Counted from the first letter of the stretch, positions 8,295 to 17,681 are shown. The stretch is 64,000 bases of DNA from Litoribacillus peritrichatus (GCF_039537985.1 NZ_BAABBN010000004.1:806001-870000), one strand, 5' to 3'. The notes: generated from the letters alone by a model not told the origin. Numbers and translations: made by a program.

Positions 8295-8718
8295 AGTTTT
8301 TTTACACCTACATCCTTAAGCGGTACTGAGCAACAATTGTTCGTTGTTTGCTATTAATTGGCAGAATCCGTGCCATCAGAAGTCTCTCTTAAAGTTGACT
8401 AAAATACTCGGAAATAAATAAAGAGATAATGAGTTAGGTCAATGCAAACACTATATTCAGAGCAGAAGACTATATGCAGTGGCTTTATTTGGGCGCGTTA
8501 TTTCGTGGGTCAGGCGATATATCGAACTGGACGAGCAGTGTTTCCATCGTTTCTGACTTGCAATATTTGCAGTGCATATTGTTTCAGTTTTTATTGCGGA
8601 TAAAGTTTGTTAATCAATGGAGTGATCAAGATATATTTATTGTCTTTCTGGGCAGGAAATGGTGTTTTAAAATGTGGCCTAAACTCTATTTGTTTTAAAA
8701 TGTACCAGTGAGACAGCA
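8295..8718. other. Divergent intergenic region, 424 bp
   Basis: Separates the leftward NorE/NorF-like pair from the rightward acidic protein gene. AT-rich. A 12-base direct repeat GTTTTAAAATGT occurs at 8664-8675 and 8692-8703, just before the acidic gene. No clear FNR or NnrR box was found on the NorE side. An open frame at 8474-8698 is judged non-coding. Confidence 0.4.
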
Positions 8719-11361
8719 ATGGATCAGCCGTTAATTCAAGTTAATTTACACGATAAAGAATCACTCAAGGACGCAATCTTAACCTTCTCATCCCAACTGC
8801 GGGATGCCTACCAAACTGGCGAGCTTATCGACAACGTCGGTGGTTTTATTACCCACAATAAAGAAGCTTTTGAAGCTTGCCATCTGCTAAATCAGGATCA
8901 GTTTAAGGCGATTTTTATGATCAGCCCTGATCATGAATTGAAATCCGATGCGGTAGAGCCTCTGTCTGATGAGCTGTTAGAGCGCGTAAGTAATGATGCA
9001 GTGTATCTGCGCTTTTCTCACATGGTGGTGTTTCAGCACGCATTAGAACATGAAGAATTGAAGCTTTTAATTGTGACCTTCTGTGAGGAACTGGTTGAGT
9101 TCAGCATGCGGGTAAACTCTTCTAACGAACTCTTCTTTTCAAGCGAAATGTTGTTCGGTATTTACCTGTTGATTTTGGTGACGGAGAAATACCCTGAATA
9201 TGCCTATTTGATTGGCGAGTATTATCCGGAAGACAGCGATTACAATCAGATCATGTATCACGGCGCTGATTACATGGCATACCTGTTCCAACAACACGGC
9301 TACAGTGATCTGTACCTAGATGCACTGGCTAATTGTCGTTTTAAAAATATTCTGGGTTGTATTTTGACCCGTTATGTTTTTGAAGAGAGGGAACGGTTTG
9401 TTCCTAACTTGTTGCAATGTTTTTTAAAGGATGAAAACAAGTATCTTTATTACAAAAAGGCTTTGATTCAGTCGTTCAAGCGTCGACCGAAGGCCGTTAT
9501 GGAGTATGATCCGCTTGAAATACTGGAAGATGATTTCGACGCTATCCGTGATCTGTATTACGACGATGAAGACTACCGTCACGAATCGATTTCAAGTGAT
9601 GCTGCGGAGGAAGATTTTGATGACCTGATGTTTCATGGCCGTACCATCCTCGACACACGCGAGGCATTGAAAAATGAGCTGTTTGATGTGGTTAAAGGTG
9701 TGCCACTGAAAGATCTTTGTTACTACTCGCAACCGGTTTACGACGAGACAACAACGCTGGCGGATATTCAGGACGACCCTTTTTATCAGGAGTATGATGA
9801 GCATAACGAGTATGAAACCAACAAGAGTTTCTTCTTGGAATGTTTCGAGAACGGTGAGCAAATTTTTGCTTATATCGAAGAAAATAAGTACCCGGAAATT
9901 CTTGATCAGTTAGAACCCATCAATTTCCGAAAACTTGCCTTTGAGAATAAGCATTATATCTACAAGCGTTTCGAGTACTTTGGCTCAGGCAGTATGCAGC
10001 TTTCACCAGATCTGGACCAAGATATTACTCTGGAAGACATCATTGAACGCTTCTTGGTGACCTATCAAAATCCGGACAGTTTTTATATTGAAGACGATGG
10101 TGAAAAGGCACAAGACGAGAAGTGTTTAAGAACCTTGGATGTGCTGGTGCGCCTGTTTGGTAAAAAAGAGCTGACAGGCGATGAGATTAAAATCATCAGC
10201 AAAGACTATGAACTGTGCAGTAAAAAAGAAGCCGTTGAGCGTTTTACTGTTAAGGCGTTGACTAAGGATGACATCAGACGACGGGTGTTTCATCTGATCA
10301 ACGAACCTATGGTGGATCACTTTGGTTTGGTTCGGCTGAACGAAATTCATGAGCTTTATCAGCGCGAGAAAGCCGATTTCGCGGACATGTTGCAGGACAT
10401 CATCAAACTTGCTCATCATTTCACGCCGGACGACCTCCTTGGCGTATTACCTGCGTTGAATCAGACCGAGTATGCCTGGGGCGCTCAGCTGTTGTCGGTG
10501 GCGTATATCTTGTCTAAAGAGGCGGATAGTTTCTTTCCTGATCAGGATTTGGAGCCTCTGTGGGCGTTCTATTTCGAGCATATATTTAAACGCGTTTATT
10601 TTGAGTTTAAAGGCTTGAATGCGTTCTCTGATGCGTTTGAAGAGGAAGAGCGGGCAAAAGCCCCTGTGCTGATCGATCAAATCAAGGCGTATGTTGATGC
10701 TCAGGCGAAGAGCTCTGGTGGCTTATTTGCTCGCTTTATGAAGAAGACGAGTACAGAACCTGATGACAGTGATGCCATTACAAAAGAGCAGGCGCTGGCG
10801 ATAGTTCATGAATTACTTGTTCGAGATGAAGATCAGGATGAGGAAGATGATCGCACGCCTCTGTTTATTTCTGATGATATCGGCATGGTTCTGGCGTCTA
10901 TGCTGTATGTGGCTAAGGTGGCAAAAGCCCCACAGAAGAAACAACTTCTGAGCTTATATGAGCTGGTTCTGGAATTGTTTCCATCAACTACCTTAATGGC
11001 CAGTTTCCTTGAGTTTTCGGACGGCGGCAAGTTCTGCCGTCAGTCGACAGCTGAAGAAGTTGAAGCCTTTTGCGATCTTCTGTCAGACTTGAAAATTGAT
11101 GAAAAGTATGCCTTTTTGATCCGCATTGCTGTTGTGCATGAAGTCAACGAGTACGAGGATGATCTGGATGATTTTGAAGAAGAACATGGTCTGAAGCGCT
11201 TGTACGAAAACGTGCTGAACATTTATCGTAGCAAGGATGACGTTGATCCCGATGATACGGGCATGATGGCCGCGCGGGAGAAGAAGTTAGCAGCTGCGAT
11301 TACCAGTGCCGTTGAGATGTTAAATGAGGAAAACCGTGAGAAATTCCTGAGTTTTGTTTAA
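8719..11361 (+). CDS. Large acidic cytosolic protein of unknown function
   Basis: An 880-residue protein I do not recognise. It has no signal peptide or membrane helices and is very rich in Asp/Glu, with clusters such as EDDFDAIRDLYYDDEDY (about 275-290), DEDQDEEDD (about 705) and YEDDLDDFEEEHG (about 815). Most of the chain looks alpha-helical with regularly spaced Leu/Phe/Tyr, suggesting an elongated repeat-like scaffold. No catalytic motif stands out. It is monocistronic or read through into the LysE gene 33 bases downstream, which has its own strong RBS. Length and an intact frame show it is real. Confidence 0.85.
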   Translation: MDQPLIQVNLHDKESLKDAILTFSSQLRDAYQTGELIDNVGGFITHNKEAFEACHLLNQDQFKAIFMISPDHELKSDAVEPLSDELLERVSNDAVYLRFSHMVVFQHALEHEELKLLIVTFCEELVEFSMRVNSSNELFFSSEMLFGIYLLILVTEKYPEYAYLIGEYYPEDSDYNQIMYHGADYMAYLFQQHGYSDLYLDALANCRFKNILGCILTRYVFEERERFVPNLLQCFLKDENKYLYYKKALIQSFKRRPKAVMEYDPLEILEDDFDAIRDLYYDDEDYRHESISSDAAEEDFDDLMFHGRTILDTREALKNELFDVVKGVPLKDLCYYSQPVYDETTTLADIQDDPFYQEYDEHNEYETNKSFFLECFENGEQIFAYIEENKYPEILDQLEPINFRKLAFENKHYIYKRFEYFGSGSMQLSPDLDQDITLEDIIERFLVTYQNPDSFYIEDDGEKAQDEKCLRTLDVLVRLFGKKELTGDEIKIISKDYELCSKKEAVERFTVKALTKDDIRRRVFHLINEPMVDHFGLVRLNEIHELYQREKADFADMLQDIIKLAHHFTPDDLLGVLPALNQTEYAWGAQLLSVAYILSKEADSFFPDQDLEPLWAFYFEHIFKRVYFEFKGLNAFSDAFEEEERAKAPVLIDQIKAYVDAQAKSSGGLFARFMKKTSTEPDDSDAITKEQALAIVHELLVRDEDQDEEDDRTPLFISDDIGMVLASMLYVAKVAKAPQKKQLLSLYELVLELFPSTTLMASFLEFSDGGKFCRQSTAEEVEAFCDLLSDLKIDEKYAFLIRIAVVHEVNEYEDDLDDFEEEHGLKRLYENVLNIYRSKDDVDPDDTGMMAAREKKLAAAITSAVEMLNEENREKFLSFV

Positions 11362-11394
11362 TTTGGGAAACCATGAACACAGCAAGGAGGTTTT

Positions 11395-12021
11395 ATGTTC
11401 CCACTCGAAGTATTCGTCACTTACACACTTGCTTGTCTATTGTTGGTTATCTCTCCAGGGCCGGACAACCTACTTGCGGTAGGGCGAGGGCTAAGCCAAG
11501 GTCGATTGGCTGCGACCGTTTTAGGCCTTTCGTCAGGTGCTGGTATTCTGTTTCACGTAATAGCTGCCACCTTTGGGCTGACGCTATTAATTCAAACGTC
11601 TGAAATAGCCTTTTACGTGGTGAAGATTATTGGCGCTGCGTATCTCATCTGGTTGGGTGTTAAAGTCCTTCGCTCGAAGAACTTGTTCTCATTGGAACCT
11701 GCGAAAAAACAGCCGCTGAAAACCATCTTCTCAACAGGTTTTCTTTCGGCTGCACTGAATCCAAAACCAGGGATGTTCGTGCTTGCGTTTGTTCCTCAAT
11801 TTGTTGATCCGAGTTTAGGTTCCGTGACAGGCCAGATGATTGGCTATGGGGTTTGGTTTGCGTTGTTAACGGCCATCGGTTTCAGCTTGATGGGCGTGTT
11901 TTCTTTTCAATTATCAGATTGGTTGAGAAACCGACCTAAGTTGGTGTCTGGCTTAAATGTTGGAGCAGGGGTGACCTTTGTTTCTTCCGGCTTAGCCGTG
12001 GCTTTTATGAAGCAACGTTAG
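11395..12021 (+). CDS. LysE/RhtB family amino-acid exporter
   Basis: A 208-residue inner-membrane protein with six hydrophobic segments, preceded by AAGGAGG at ideal spacing. ISPGPDNLLAVGRGLSQG near the N-terminus and GAAYLIWLGVKVLRS in the third helix region are family hallmarks. Members export amino acids or related small metabolites using the proton gradient; the substrate cannot be told from sequence. It is followed 12 bases later by a membrane protein gene that shares its terminator. Confidence 0.9.
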   Translation: MFPLEVFVTYTLACLLLVISPGPDNLLAVGRGLSQGRLAATVLGLSSGAGILFHVIAATFGLTLLIQTSEIAFYVVKIIGAAYLIWLGVKVLRSKNLFSLEPAKKQPLKTIFSTGFLSAALNPKPGMFVLAFVPQFVDPSLGSVTGQMIGYGVWFALLTAIGFSLMGVFSFQLSDWLRNRPKLVSGLNVGAGVTFVSSGLAVAFMKQR

Positions 12022-12033
12022 GGTGTAGTAATC

Positions 12034-12507
12034 ATGACTTTAAGTAATCATACGTCTGAACAGCTGAATGAGTGGATTAATTCAGGTGTGTTGTCATCAC
12101 GCTTAAAAGAAGAGGCAATAGAGGTTTTAATCAGTAGAGGCGATTTCCAGCAAAGTGAGGCGCCAGCTTCCAAGCCTGAGCGTTCTAAAAAGAGCTTTAT
12201 CGCTTCTATGGGGCGGTTTCCTCTCGGTCGCGTTATAGTCCTATTTTTTATACTTCCATTTCTTCTTTTATTGGTGGAAGCGAAAATATTTTTTGCGGAA
12301 AAAATACCACTAGATGGCGTAGTTGCGACTTCATTAATGACGTTTATGGCTGTGTATACCACAGTGGGGGCGGTAATTGTTTATTCGACGTTACAACGGT
12401 TTAAACACATTAAAATGCACCCGAGACGATCTATTGCCATTTTCCAAATGTATTCGATATTGTTTTTGATGGTGGCTGCCAGCTGGATGCTTTTGATTGA
12501 GCGTTAA
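12034..12507 (+). CDS. Three-helix membrane protein, unknown
   Basis: A 157-residue protein. A soluble N-terminal segment (about 1-60) contains LNEWINSGVLSSRLKEEAIEVL, a likely small helical domain. Three membrane helices follow (about 66-86, 95-118 and 133-153). No family recognised. It is co-directional with lysE-like 11395 (12-base gap) and precedes a strong terminator, so probably the second gene of that operon. No obvious RBS, which suggests translational coupling. Confidence 0.65.
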   Translation: MTLSNHTSEQLNEWINSGVLSSRLKEEAIEVLISRGDFQQSEAPASKPERSKKSFIASMGRFPLGRVIVLFFILPFLLLLVEAKIFFAEKIPLDGVVATSLMTFMAVYTTVGAVIVYSTLQRFKHIKMHPRRSIAIFQMYSILFLMVAASWMLLIER

Positions 12508-12534
12508 GAGGGTGGTTAGGAGTCACCTTCTTAA
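12504..12534 (+). terminator. Terminator overlapping stop codon
   Basis: TTAAGAGGGTG (12504-12514) pairs over 11 bp with CACCTTCTTAA (12524-12534) with one G-U pair, followed by TTTAAATT. The left arm includes the TAA stop of the preceding gene. Confidence 0.75.
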
Positions 12535-12820
12535 TTTAAATTAACCAACCGGTTAACATTATAAAACATTAAATCTGCCTCGGATCATCTTTGTCGTATT
12601 TACATTGTTCATCAGTTTCATACAATTCCGTACCTTAAGGTTTATCAAGGATGATGTTGTATGCCTACCCAACGCGCAATGTTTCGTGCTGCTAAATTTC
12701 CCTTCCTATTTTTTCTTCGACAGTGCCCTTGCAGAGCTACGTATCTGAGTGCTCGTATCTGTGTTTTTTACGTTAAATGGATCGTGTGTCCTTGAGTTGC
12801 ATAAGGAATAAGAGAGTTTT
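12535..12820. other. Leader region of the deacetylase-caspase operon
   Basis: 286 bases with no convincing gene. It contains the palindrome AACCGGTT near 12548 and must carry the promoter for the 12821 gene. A 44-codon frame at 12661 was not accepted. Confidence 0.35.
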
Positions 12821-13633
12821 ATGAAAAAGTTTTTATTGATGTCGGCATTGCTGTTTAGCGGCAGTGTCTTTGCAAATTCATCCTGTTCGGATAATGCCTT
12901 TCGGGCTTGGGAGAAAGATTCTAACCAGTTCCGTAACAGCCTTTTTTGGACGTGTGATTCTTATCCGGCAGATGACTCGTTAGAGGTGATGTTGTATCAC
13001 ACATGGGTTGACGGAAAAGACGGTGAGCGTCATTTAATGTTACGGGTGTTGTTGGTCAAAACAGAAACCCCGGCAGTGGTTGCTTCGGGCAATTTGCATA
13101 TTTGGGAAGGGCCAAATATTAGGGTGCGCGAGGGAGATTATGACCCAGAAGCGTTCATTATTGACAGCACCAATTACCCGTTAAACGAAACAACCAATGC
13201 CTTTGCTATTCTAGCGGATATTGCGGGTGATAATTATTGTAGCGACATTGTTCGGGATCAGTTTGTTACCTTATTTGTGCGTGAAGGTAAGGCATTGAAA
13301 CCTGTGCTAAAACATCTGCCATTGCAGCAAAGATACGTGGTAGAGGGAACTGCTTGTGATCGTTATGGCGATAAGAAAACATTACACGGTCAAGGGCAAT
13401 TAAGTTTGGCGGATACCAAGACTAATGGATATCGGGATTTGATACTGAGTACCGAAACTGTAACTGATGTGTACGATCAGTCTAGCATGGAAGAGCTAAG
13501 TGAGGCGGAAATGTTGGAAGAAGAATCGTCAGGAATAGAAACCAAGATCTATAAAACGACATTGAAATTTGATGGTCATAGGTATCCGGTGAAATGGGAA
13601 GAGCTTCCGGCTAAGGAATGGTGGCAGTTATGA
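12821..13633 (+). CDS. Exported protein, paralogue A
   Basis: A 270-residue protein with a clear signal peptide (MKKFLLMSALLFSGSVFA, then NSSCSD) and six or so Cys, consistent with a disulfide-bonded periplasmic protein. No known domain. It shares an ordered set of motifs with the next gene: WxDG..GER, a D(S/T)xNYxLN block, a C...QFxxLFV block, LP, and EGxxCD. The two are diverged tandem paralogues. It is the first gene of a coupled run ending in a deacetylase-caspase fusion. Its last codon overlaps the next start (ATGA). Confidence 0.75.
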   Translation: MKKFLLMSALLFSGSVFANSSCSDNAFRAWEKDSNQFRNSLFWTCDSYPADDSLEVMLYHTWVDGKDGERHLMLRVLLVKTETPAVVASGNLHIWEGPNIRVREGDYDPEAFIIDSTNYPLNETTNAFAILADIAGDNYCSDIVRDQFVTLFVREGKALKPVLKHLPLQQRYVVEGTACDRYGDKKTLHGQGQLSLADTKTNGYRDLILSTETVTDVYDQSSMEELSEAEMLEEESSGIETKIYKTTLKFDGHRYPVKWEELPAKEWWQL

Positions 13634-14430
13634 GATCTTTATATAGCACCTTGAAGTTAATGGCAGTAGGCACTCTGTTTTCTGCTTCTGCAGTGATGGC
13701 TGCTCAGACCTGTTCACCCGAGCAATTGGAATCGTTAGAAGAGAGCAAGCACCTGTTTGGTCCGCTTTCTTGGCCAGTATGTAAAGCACTGCCTAATCGT
13801 CCGGAGCTGACACTGGCGTCTTACTTTGTCTGGACGGATGGTGCAAAACAGGGTGAACGCACATATCAGTGGAATACGGTGATTCTCGACAGTAAGCGCC
13901 ATAAGGTACAGGCGGTCCATCGTGAATTCATCCATGAAGGGAAACAGGCAAAAATTCGTCCGGACAGTATCTGGTTGGATACGGCCAATTATGCCTTGAA
14001 TGATCAGGTCAGAGCATTCGGTGTTCGGCTACATACAGGCGCTGACCTTGGCTGCGAACGTGAGTCTCGTGGACAGTTCTTGAATTTATTTGTCTATCAA
14101 AACCACATTCTGACTCGGTTGGTTGAAAACTTGCCAACGGAATACTCACGAGTTCATGAAGGGTCTATGTGTGACAATAGTGTTGAGTGGGAAAAAGAAA
14201 TTGCCAAGTCGCATCTGCAGATATTGCCAACCACGCATTACGGGTTTGCGGACATCAAACTGAAGTCCAAGGGTGTTTTTGAGAGTAAGTCAGACCACAG
14301 AAAAGAAAGCAGAAAGGGGGTTGAGAAATCCCGAAGCCACACTTACATCTTCAAATACAATGGAGAAAAATACAGTATCGACCGATCCGAGCTGCCAAGT
14401 TACCGCTGGTCTGATCCAGAGAATCTCTAG
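13630..14430 (+). CDS. Exported protein, paralogue B
   Basis: A 266-residue protein. I place the start at the ATG of the ATGA overlap with paralogue A rather than four codons earlier. Signal peptide MRSLYSTLKLMAVGTLFSA with cleavage near VMA-AQTCS. It shares WTDG..GER, LDTANYALN and EGSMCD blocks with paralogue A, but has a Lys/Arg/Ser-rich insertion near residue 220. Function unknown. Translational coupling implies stoichiometric production of the two exported proteins. Confidence 0.75.
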   Translation: MRSLYSTLKLMAVGTLFSASAVMAAQTCSPEQLESLEESKHLFGPLSWPVCKALPNRPELTLASYFVWTDGAKQGERTYQWNTVILDSKRHKVQAVHREFIHEGKQAKIRPDSIWLDTANYALNDQVRAFGVRLHTGADLGCERESRGQFLNLFVYQNHILTRLVENLPTEYSRVHEGSMCDNSVEWEKEIAKSHLQILPTTHYGFADIKLKSKGVFESKSDHRKESRKGVEKSRSHTYIFKYNGEKYSIDRSELPSYRWSDPENL

Positions 14431-14522
14431 GTATTCTTAGTCTGAACAAGACATTTGATACTCAGCATCGCCTGCTGAAGGCGAGTCACCTGGCACCTAT
14501 TATTGTATATATTGGTGGTTGG

Positions 14523-14858
14523 GTGTCCCTTCATGCTGCCTGGTTCATCATTCCTGTAGCTATCTGGTGTCTATATGCGACTGTGAATGAACGTTCACAA
14601 GCCATCAAGCACAGCTATCAAGAAGTGCTCAAATCCATCGGCCTTTATGCGGGCTTCAATTTATGCGCACTGGTAGTGTTTAAACTCGGGCAAGAGTATG
14701 ACCGAGGCAACTTGTTTACCGGTGGCGCTGAGGATTTCGGCTATATGTTAATGCACTTTGCTGCAGCGGGGGTACTGGCTTTGGTTGGTGCGATCTGGCC
14801 TTTGATTCGGCTGGTTAAAGGGATTCAGCTGGTGAATAAATTGCGAGAAGGTGAGTGA
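14523..14858 (+). CDS. DUF4870-like membrane protein, start uncertain
   Basis: From a GTG at 14523 this gives 111 residues. The same frame is open back to 14415 and reads sensible protein before the GTG (TQHRLLKASHLAPIIVYIGGW). The true N-terminus is therefore probably upstream at a non-ATG codon such as CTG 14442 or ATT 14433. Three to four membrane segments are visible (HAAWFIIPVAIWCLY, GLYAGFNLCALVVFKLG, GYMLMHFAAAGVLALVGAIW). The layout resembles DUF4870/Tic20-like proteins. It lies in the deacetylase-caspase operon. Confidence 0.6.
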   Translation: MSLHAAWFIIPVAIWCLYATVNERSQAIKHSYQEVLKSIGLYAGFNLCALVVFKLGQEYDRGNLFTGGAEDFGYMLMHFAAAGVLALVGAIWPLIRLVKGIQLVNKLREGE

Positions 14859-15009
14859 TGATCAAAGCCTTAAAGTCCTCTCAAGTATCGTTGCCCTGGT
14901 TTATACTGCGCAAGCGATGTTCGCTACCGAGTTATTTTATTATCTAAAATCATTGAGCGTTATGATGAACCATTTTTGTGTGTATTTGAGAAAACATGGA
15001 TTGATATGA
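14851..15009 (+). CDS. Possible 52-residue membrane protein
   Basis: A short frame starting at GTG 14851, inside the last codons of the preceding gene, and ending with TGA at 15007-15009. That TGA overlaps the ATG of the deacetylase-caspase gene at 15006 (ATGA). The peptide begins MSDDQSLKVLSSIVALVY and continues through TAQAMFATELFYYLKSL. It has one, perhaps two, hydrophobic segments. The overlaps at both ends suggest a real coupling gene; the lack of a strong RBS keeps this tentative. It could also be a decayed start of a longer gene. Confidence 0.35.
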   Translation: MSDDQSLKVLSSIVALVYTAQAMFATELFYYLKSLSVMMNHFCVYLRKHGLI

Positions 15010-17642
15010 ATATCAAACAACTATTTGCAGTAATTATTTTTTTCGTATCGTTCACTCCTGCCTTTGCCGATAGCGGACGAGAGGCTTTGAGTAAGTTGGT
15101 TTCTCACCATCAAAAAATGATCGTGTTGCTCTCTGACAGTGAAGAGCTTGATCCCTTAGATCTGCACGTTCATACCGCCCGAAATTTCTACAGTCTCAAA
15201 CATCAGCAGATGGAGGTACTAATTCATTTGGCGGAGGAGCAGGCAGAAACGACAGACAATCGCCATTTGCTGCCAGTGACTCAAACCTTTCTGGAGTTCT
15301 ATCGCGAAGCACAACTGCATGATGCTGATCGTTTGGCCTTTGCTGATTTAGGGGAAGAGCTGTTGCTGTTGGAGCAAGAGCGGAATATTCCCAGTCAGGG
15401 GTTGGTGGGGTTACGTCAAGTTAATGCGGATATTCAGCGCTTTTCCGATTACTTCCGTGAAGAATACAAAAGAACGCTTTCTAAGCTGGGAAAAAGCCGT
15501 GGCGCTCGTGAGGATTGGCAGGCGTATTTACAGCTTTTGCATCAGCGTTATAATAGCCAACAGTTGATTCAGCAGATTGAAGAAAAACCTGAGCTATATA
15601 AAGAGAAAACGCGTGGTAAAAACCTCGCGAAAAATAAGAAAGATCAGTTAGCTGCTAAGATGCCGAAGGTGGTTTGGGGCAATGGTATGCCAGAGAAAAC
15701 CGTGGCCTTAACCTTTGACGATGGTCCTCATCGTTTACGAACCGGAAAAATTCTCGATACTCTCAAAACATACGGTGTAAAAGGGTATTTCTTTGCCGTC
15801 GGAAAAAATCTGGGGAAAGTGGGCGAGACGCCAGTCATTAGTAAACGAAACGCCAAAGTCATTCAGCGTATTACCGATGAAGGACACATATTAGCCAATC
15901 ACAGCTTTAATCATAAAGAATTAACTAAGCTGGATGAGTCAATTCAAAAGCAGGAGTTGGAACAAACCAATCAACTCATCAAGACCAGCACGGGCTTTGA
16001 AAATATATTATTCCGACCGCCTTATGGATCAAAAAACAAAGCGTTGGAAGCCGTCATTTCAGAAGAAGGGTTGTCCTCCATTATGTGGAATATTGATTCG
16101 ATGGACTGGGCTGACCCTATTCCAGAGTCAATTGCTGAGCGTACTTTCGAAGCACTGGAAAAGAAAAAGAAAGGGATTCTGCTTTTCCATGACATTCATA
16201 AGCAAACCGTTAATGCCTTGCCTTTGATTCTTGAGGGCTTAGCTAAGCGCGGTTACAAGGTGACGACCCTTGATGGTACTCCTTTTACTTTAGGTGAGTC
16301 AGGAGTGCCTAAGTTGCCGACCGCTAAAAAGCCTAAGCTCTACGATAACAGTTGGGCCGTGGTGATTGGGGTGAATAAGTACAAGCATTGGCCTAAGCTC
16401 GACTATGCGGTGGCGGATGCCAAAAGCATTGCTGATAAGCTTCATCAGAACTTTGGATTTAAAAAAGAAAACATCATTGAAATTTATGATGAACAGGCCA
16501 ATCGTCACAACATTGCCGAAGTGCTTGGCTACACCTTGGCAGACCCCAAGAAAGTCAAAAAGAACGATCGTGTGTTTATCTTTTACGCTGGGCATGGGGC
16601 AACGCGCGGTCTGCCTAATGGCAAGAATCTAGGCTATCTCATCCCAAGTGATGCCGAATTGGAAAAGTACCCAACGAACAGTATCAGCATGAGCCAGTTG
16701 AATGATTATTCGGCGTTGATTCCTGCAAAGCATGTCTATTTTGTGATGGACAGTTGTTACTCCGGTTTGGCGTTAACTCGATCTGGTAAAGCCAGCCAGC
16801 AATATAACTACTTAGAACATGTGACCAGTCGTCATGCTCGTCAAATCATTACGGCGGGTGGTGCCGATCAGGAAGTGGCGGATGGCGGCCCGAACGGTCA
16901 TTCCGTATTTACCTGGGCATTTCTGCAAGCCTTGGATGGAAAAGCGGATACGGATGATAATGGCTACATCACCGCCTCGGAAATAGGTACTTATGTATCG
17001 CCCGTTGTGGCCAGTTACGCGCCTCAAACGCCGGCGTTTGGTAATTTGATTGGTAATGCTGGTGGCGACTTTGTGTTTGAGCTAAACCAGCAAGCTCAGC
17101 AACGTCGTCAGCAACTTCAACAGCAAGCGAAAGTTCAGCAAGTGGCCGCCTTGGCAGCGAAAGAAAACAACATGGAGGCGAATGTTGGGCGTCAATTGGA
17201 TTTGGATAAATCTCAAGCGTCTGAAAAAGTGGTTGCCACAACAGACCTTGATAAACAGATGAAAGATACGGCTCGTGCGCGCGCTGCCTATAAAGTGGAT
17301 GCCGAGGCACTCAAGCTCTTCCGTGCGGGCAAGTTAGAAGATGCTGAAAAGAAATGGGCGGAAGCGGTGAAGTTAAATCCGTTTAATGAAAATATCGTCA
17401 ATAACTACGGTTTTGTTCTAGACAAACTTAATCGAAACGAAGAGGCGTTGATTTGGTATTACCGCACGGTTGAATTGGCCCCAAGACGCACGCCGGTTTA
17501 CCTGAACTTGGGTGATATCATGGTTAAGCTGGGTAAACCTGAGTTGGCTATCCCGTATTATGAGCGTTATCTGCATTTGTATCCTTCTTATAAAAAAGCA
17601 GAAGAACTGGAAGCTAAAATTAAGAAGTTGATGAAACATTAA
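15006..17642 (+). CDS. Polysaccharide deacetylase-caspase-TPR fusion
   Basis: An 878-residue exported protein; MNIKQLFAVIIFFVSFTPAFA is a signal peptide, which favours this start over the ATG ten codons upstream. A helical region comes first. A NodB-type deacetylase follows, with TFDDGPH (catalytic D238/D239), the metal-binding HSFNH (H299, H303), FRPPYGS and ILLFHDIH. Next is a C14 caspase-like domain with the His-Cys dyad YAGHG (H530) and DSCYSG (C584). A Gln-rich linker and TPR repeats (about 770-870) close the chain. The set suggests cell-wall or exopolysaccharide deacetylation coupled to proteolysis in the periplasm. I know of no characterised protein with this order. Confidence 0.9.
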   Translation: MNIKQLFAVIIFFVSFTPAFADSGREALSKLVSHHQKMIVLLSDSEELDPLDLHVHTARNFYSLKHQQMEVLIHLAEEQAETTDNRHLLPVTQTFLEFYREAQLHDADRLAFADLGEELLLLEQERNIPSQGLVGLRQVNADIQRFSDYFREEYKRTLSKLGKSRGAREDWQAYLQLLHQRYNSQQLIQQIEEKPELYKEKTRGKNLAKNKKDQLAAKMPKVVWGNGMPEKTVALTFDDGPHRLRTGKILDTLKTYGVKGYFFAVGKNLGKVGETPVISKRNAKVIQRITDEGHILANHSFNHKELTKLDESIQKQELEQTNQLIKTSTGFENILFRPPYGSKNKALEAVISEEGLSSIMWNIDSMDWADPIPESIAERTFEALEKKKKGILLFHDIHKQTVNALPLILEGLAKRGYKVTTLDGTPFTLGESGVPKLPTAKKPKLYDNSWAVVIGVNKYKHWPKLDYAVADAKSIADKLHQNFGFKKENIIEIYDEQANRHNIAEVLGYTLADPKKVKKNDRVFIFYAGHGATRGLPNGKNLGYLIPSDAELEKYPTNSISMSQLNDYSALIPAKHVYFVMDSCYSGLALTRSGKASQQYNYLEHVTSRHARQIITAGGADQEVADGGPNGHSVFTWAFLQALDGKADTDDNGYITASEIGTYVSPVVASYAPQTPAFGNLIGNAGGDFVFELNQQAQQRRQQLQQQAKVQQVAALAAKENNMEANVGRQLDLDKSQASEKVVATTDLDKQMKDTARARAAYKVDAEALKLFRAGKLEDAEKKWAEAVKLNPFNENIVNNYGFVLDKLNRNEEALIWYYRTVELAPRRTPVYLNLGDIMVKLGKPELAIPYYERYLHLYPSYKKAEELEAKIKKLMKH

Positions 17643-17681
17643 GGAGTTAACGAAAAAATAGGGGAGGTACTCTGAGTGCTC

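Noticed and set aside
8294..8473. FNR/NnrR-type box upstream of the NorE/NorF-like pair
   Set aside because: No TTGAT-N4-ATCAA-like sequence was found with acceptable matches.
8474..8698. 74-codon open frame before the acidic protein gene
   Set aside because: Composition is not protein-like, no RBS, and it overlaps direct repeats in the promoter gap.
12661..12795. 44-codon frame before the deacetylase-caspase operon
   Set aside because: Basic, Cys/Arg-rich translation without a convincing RBS; likely chance.
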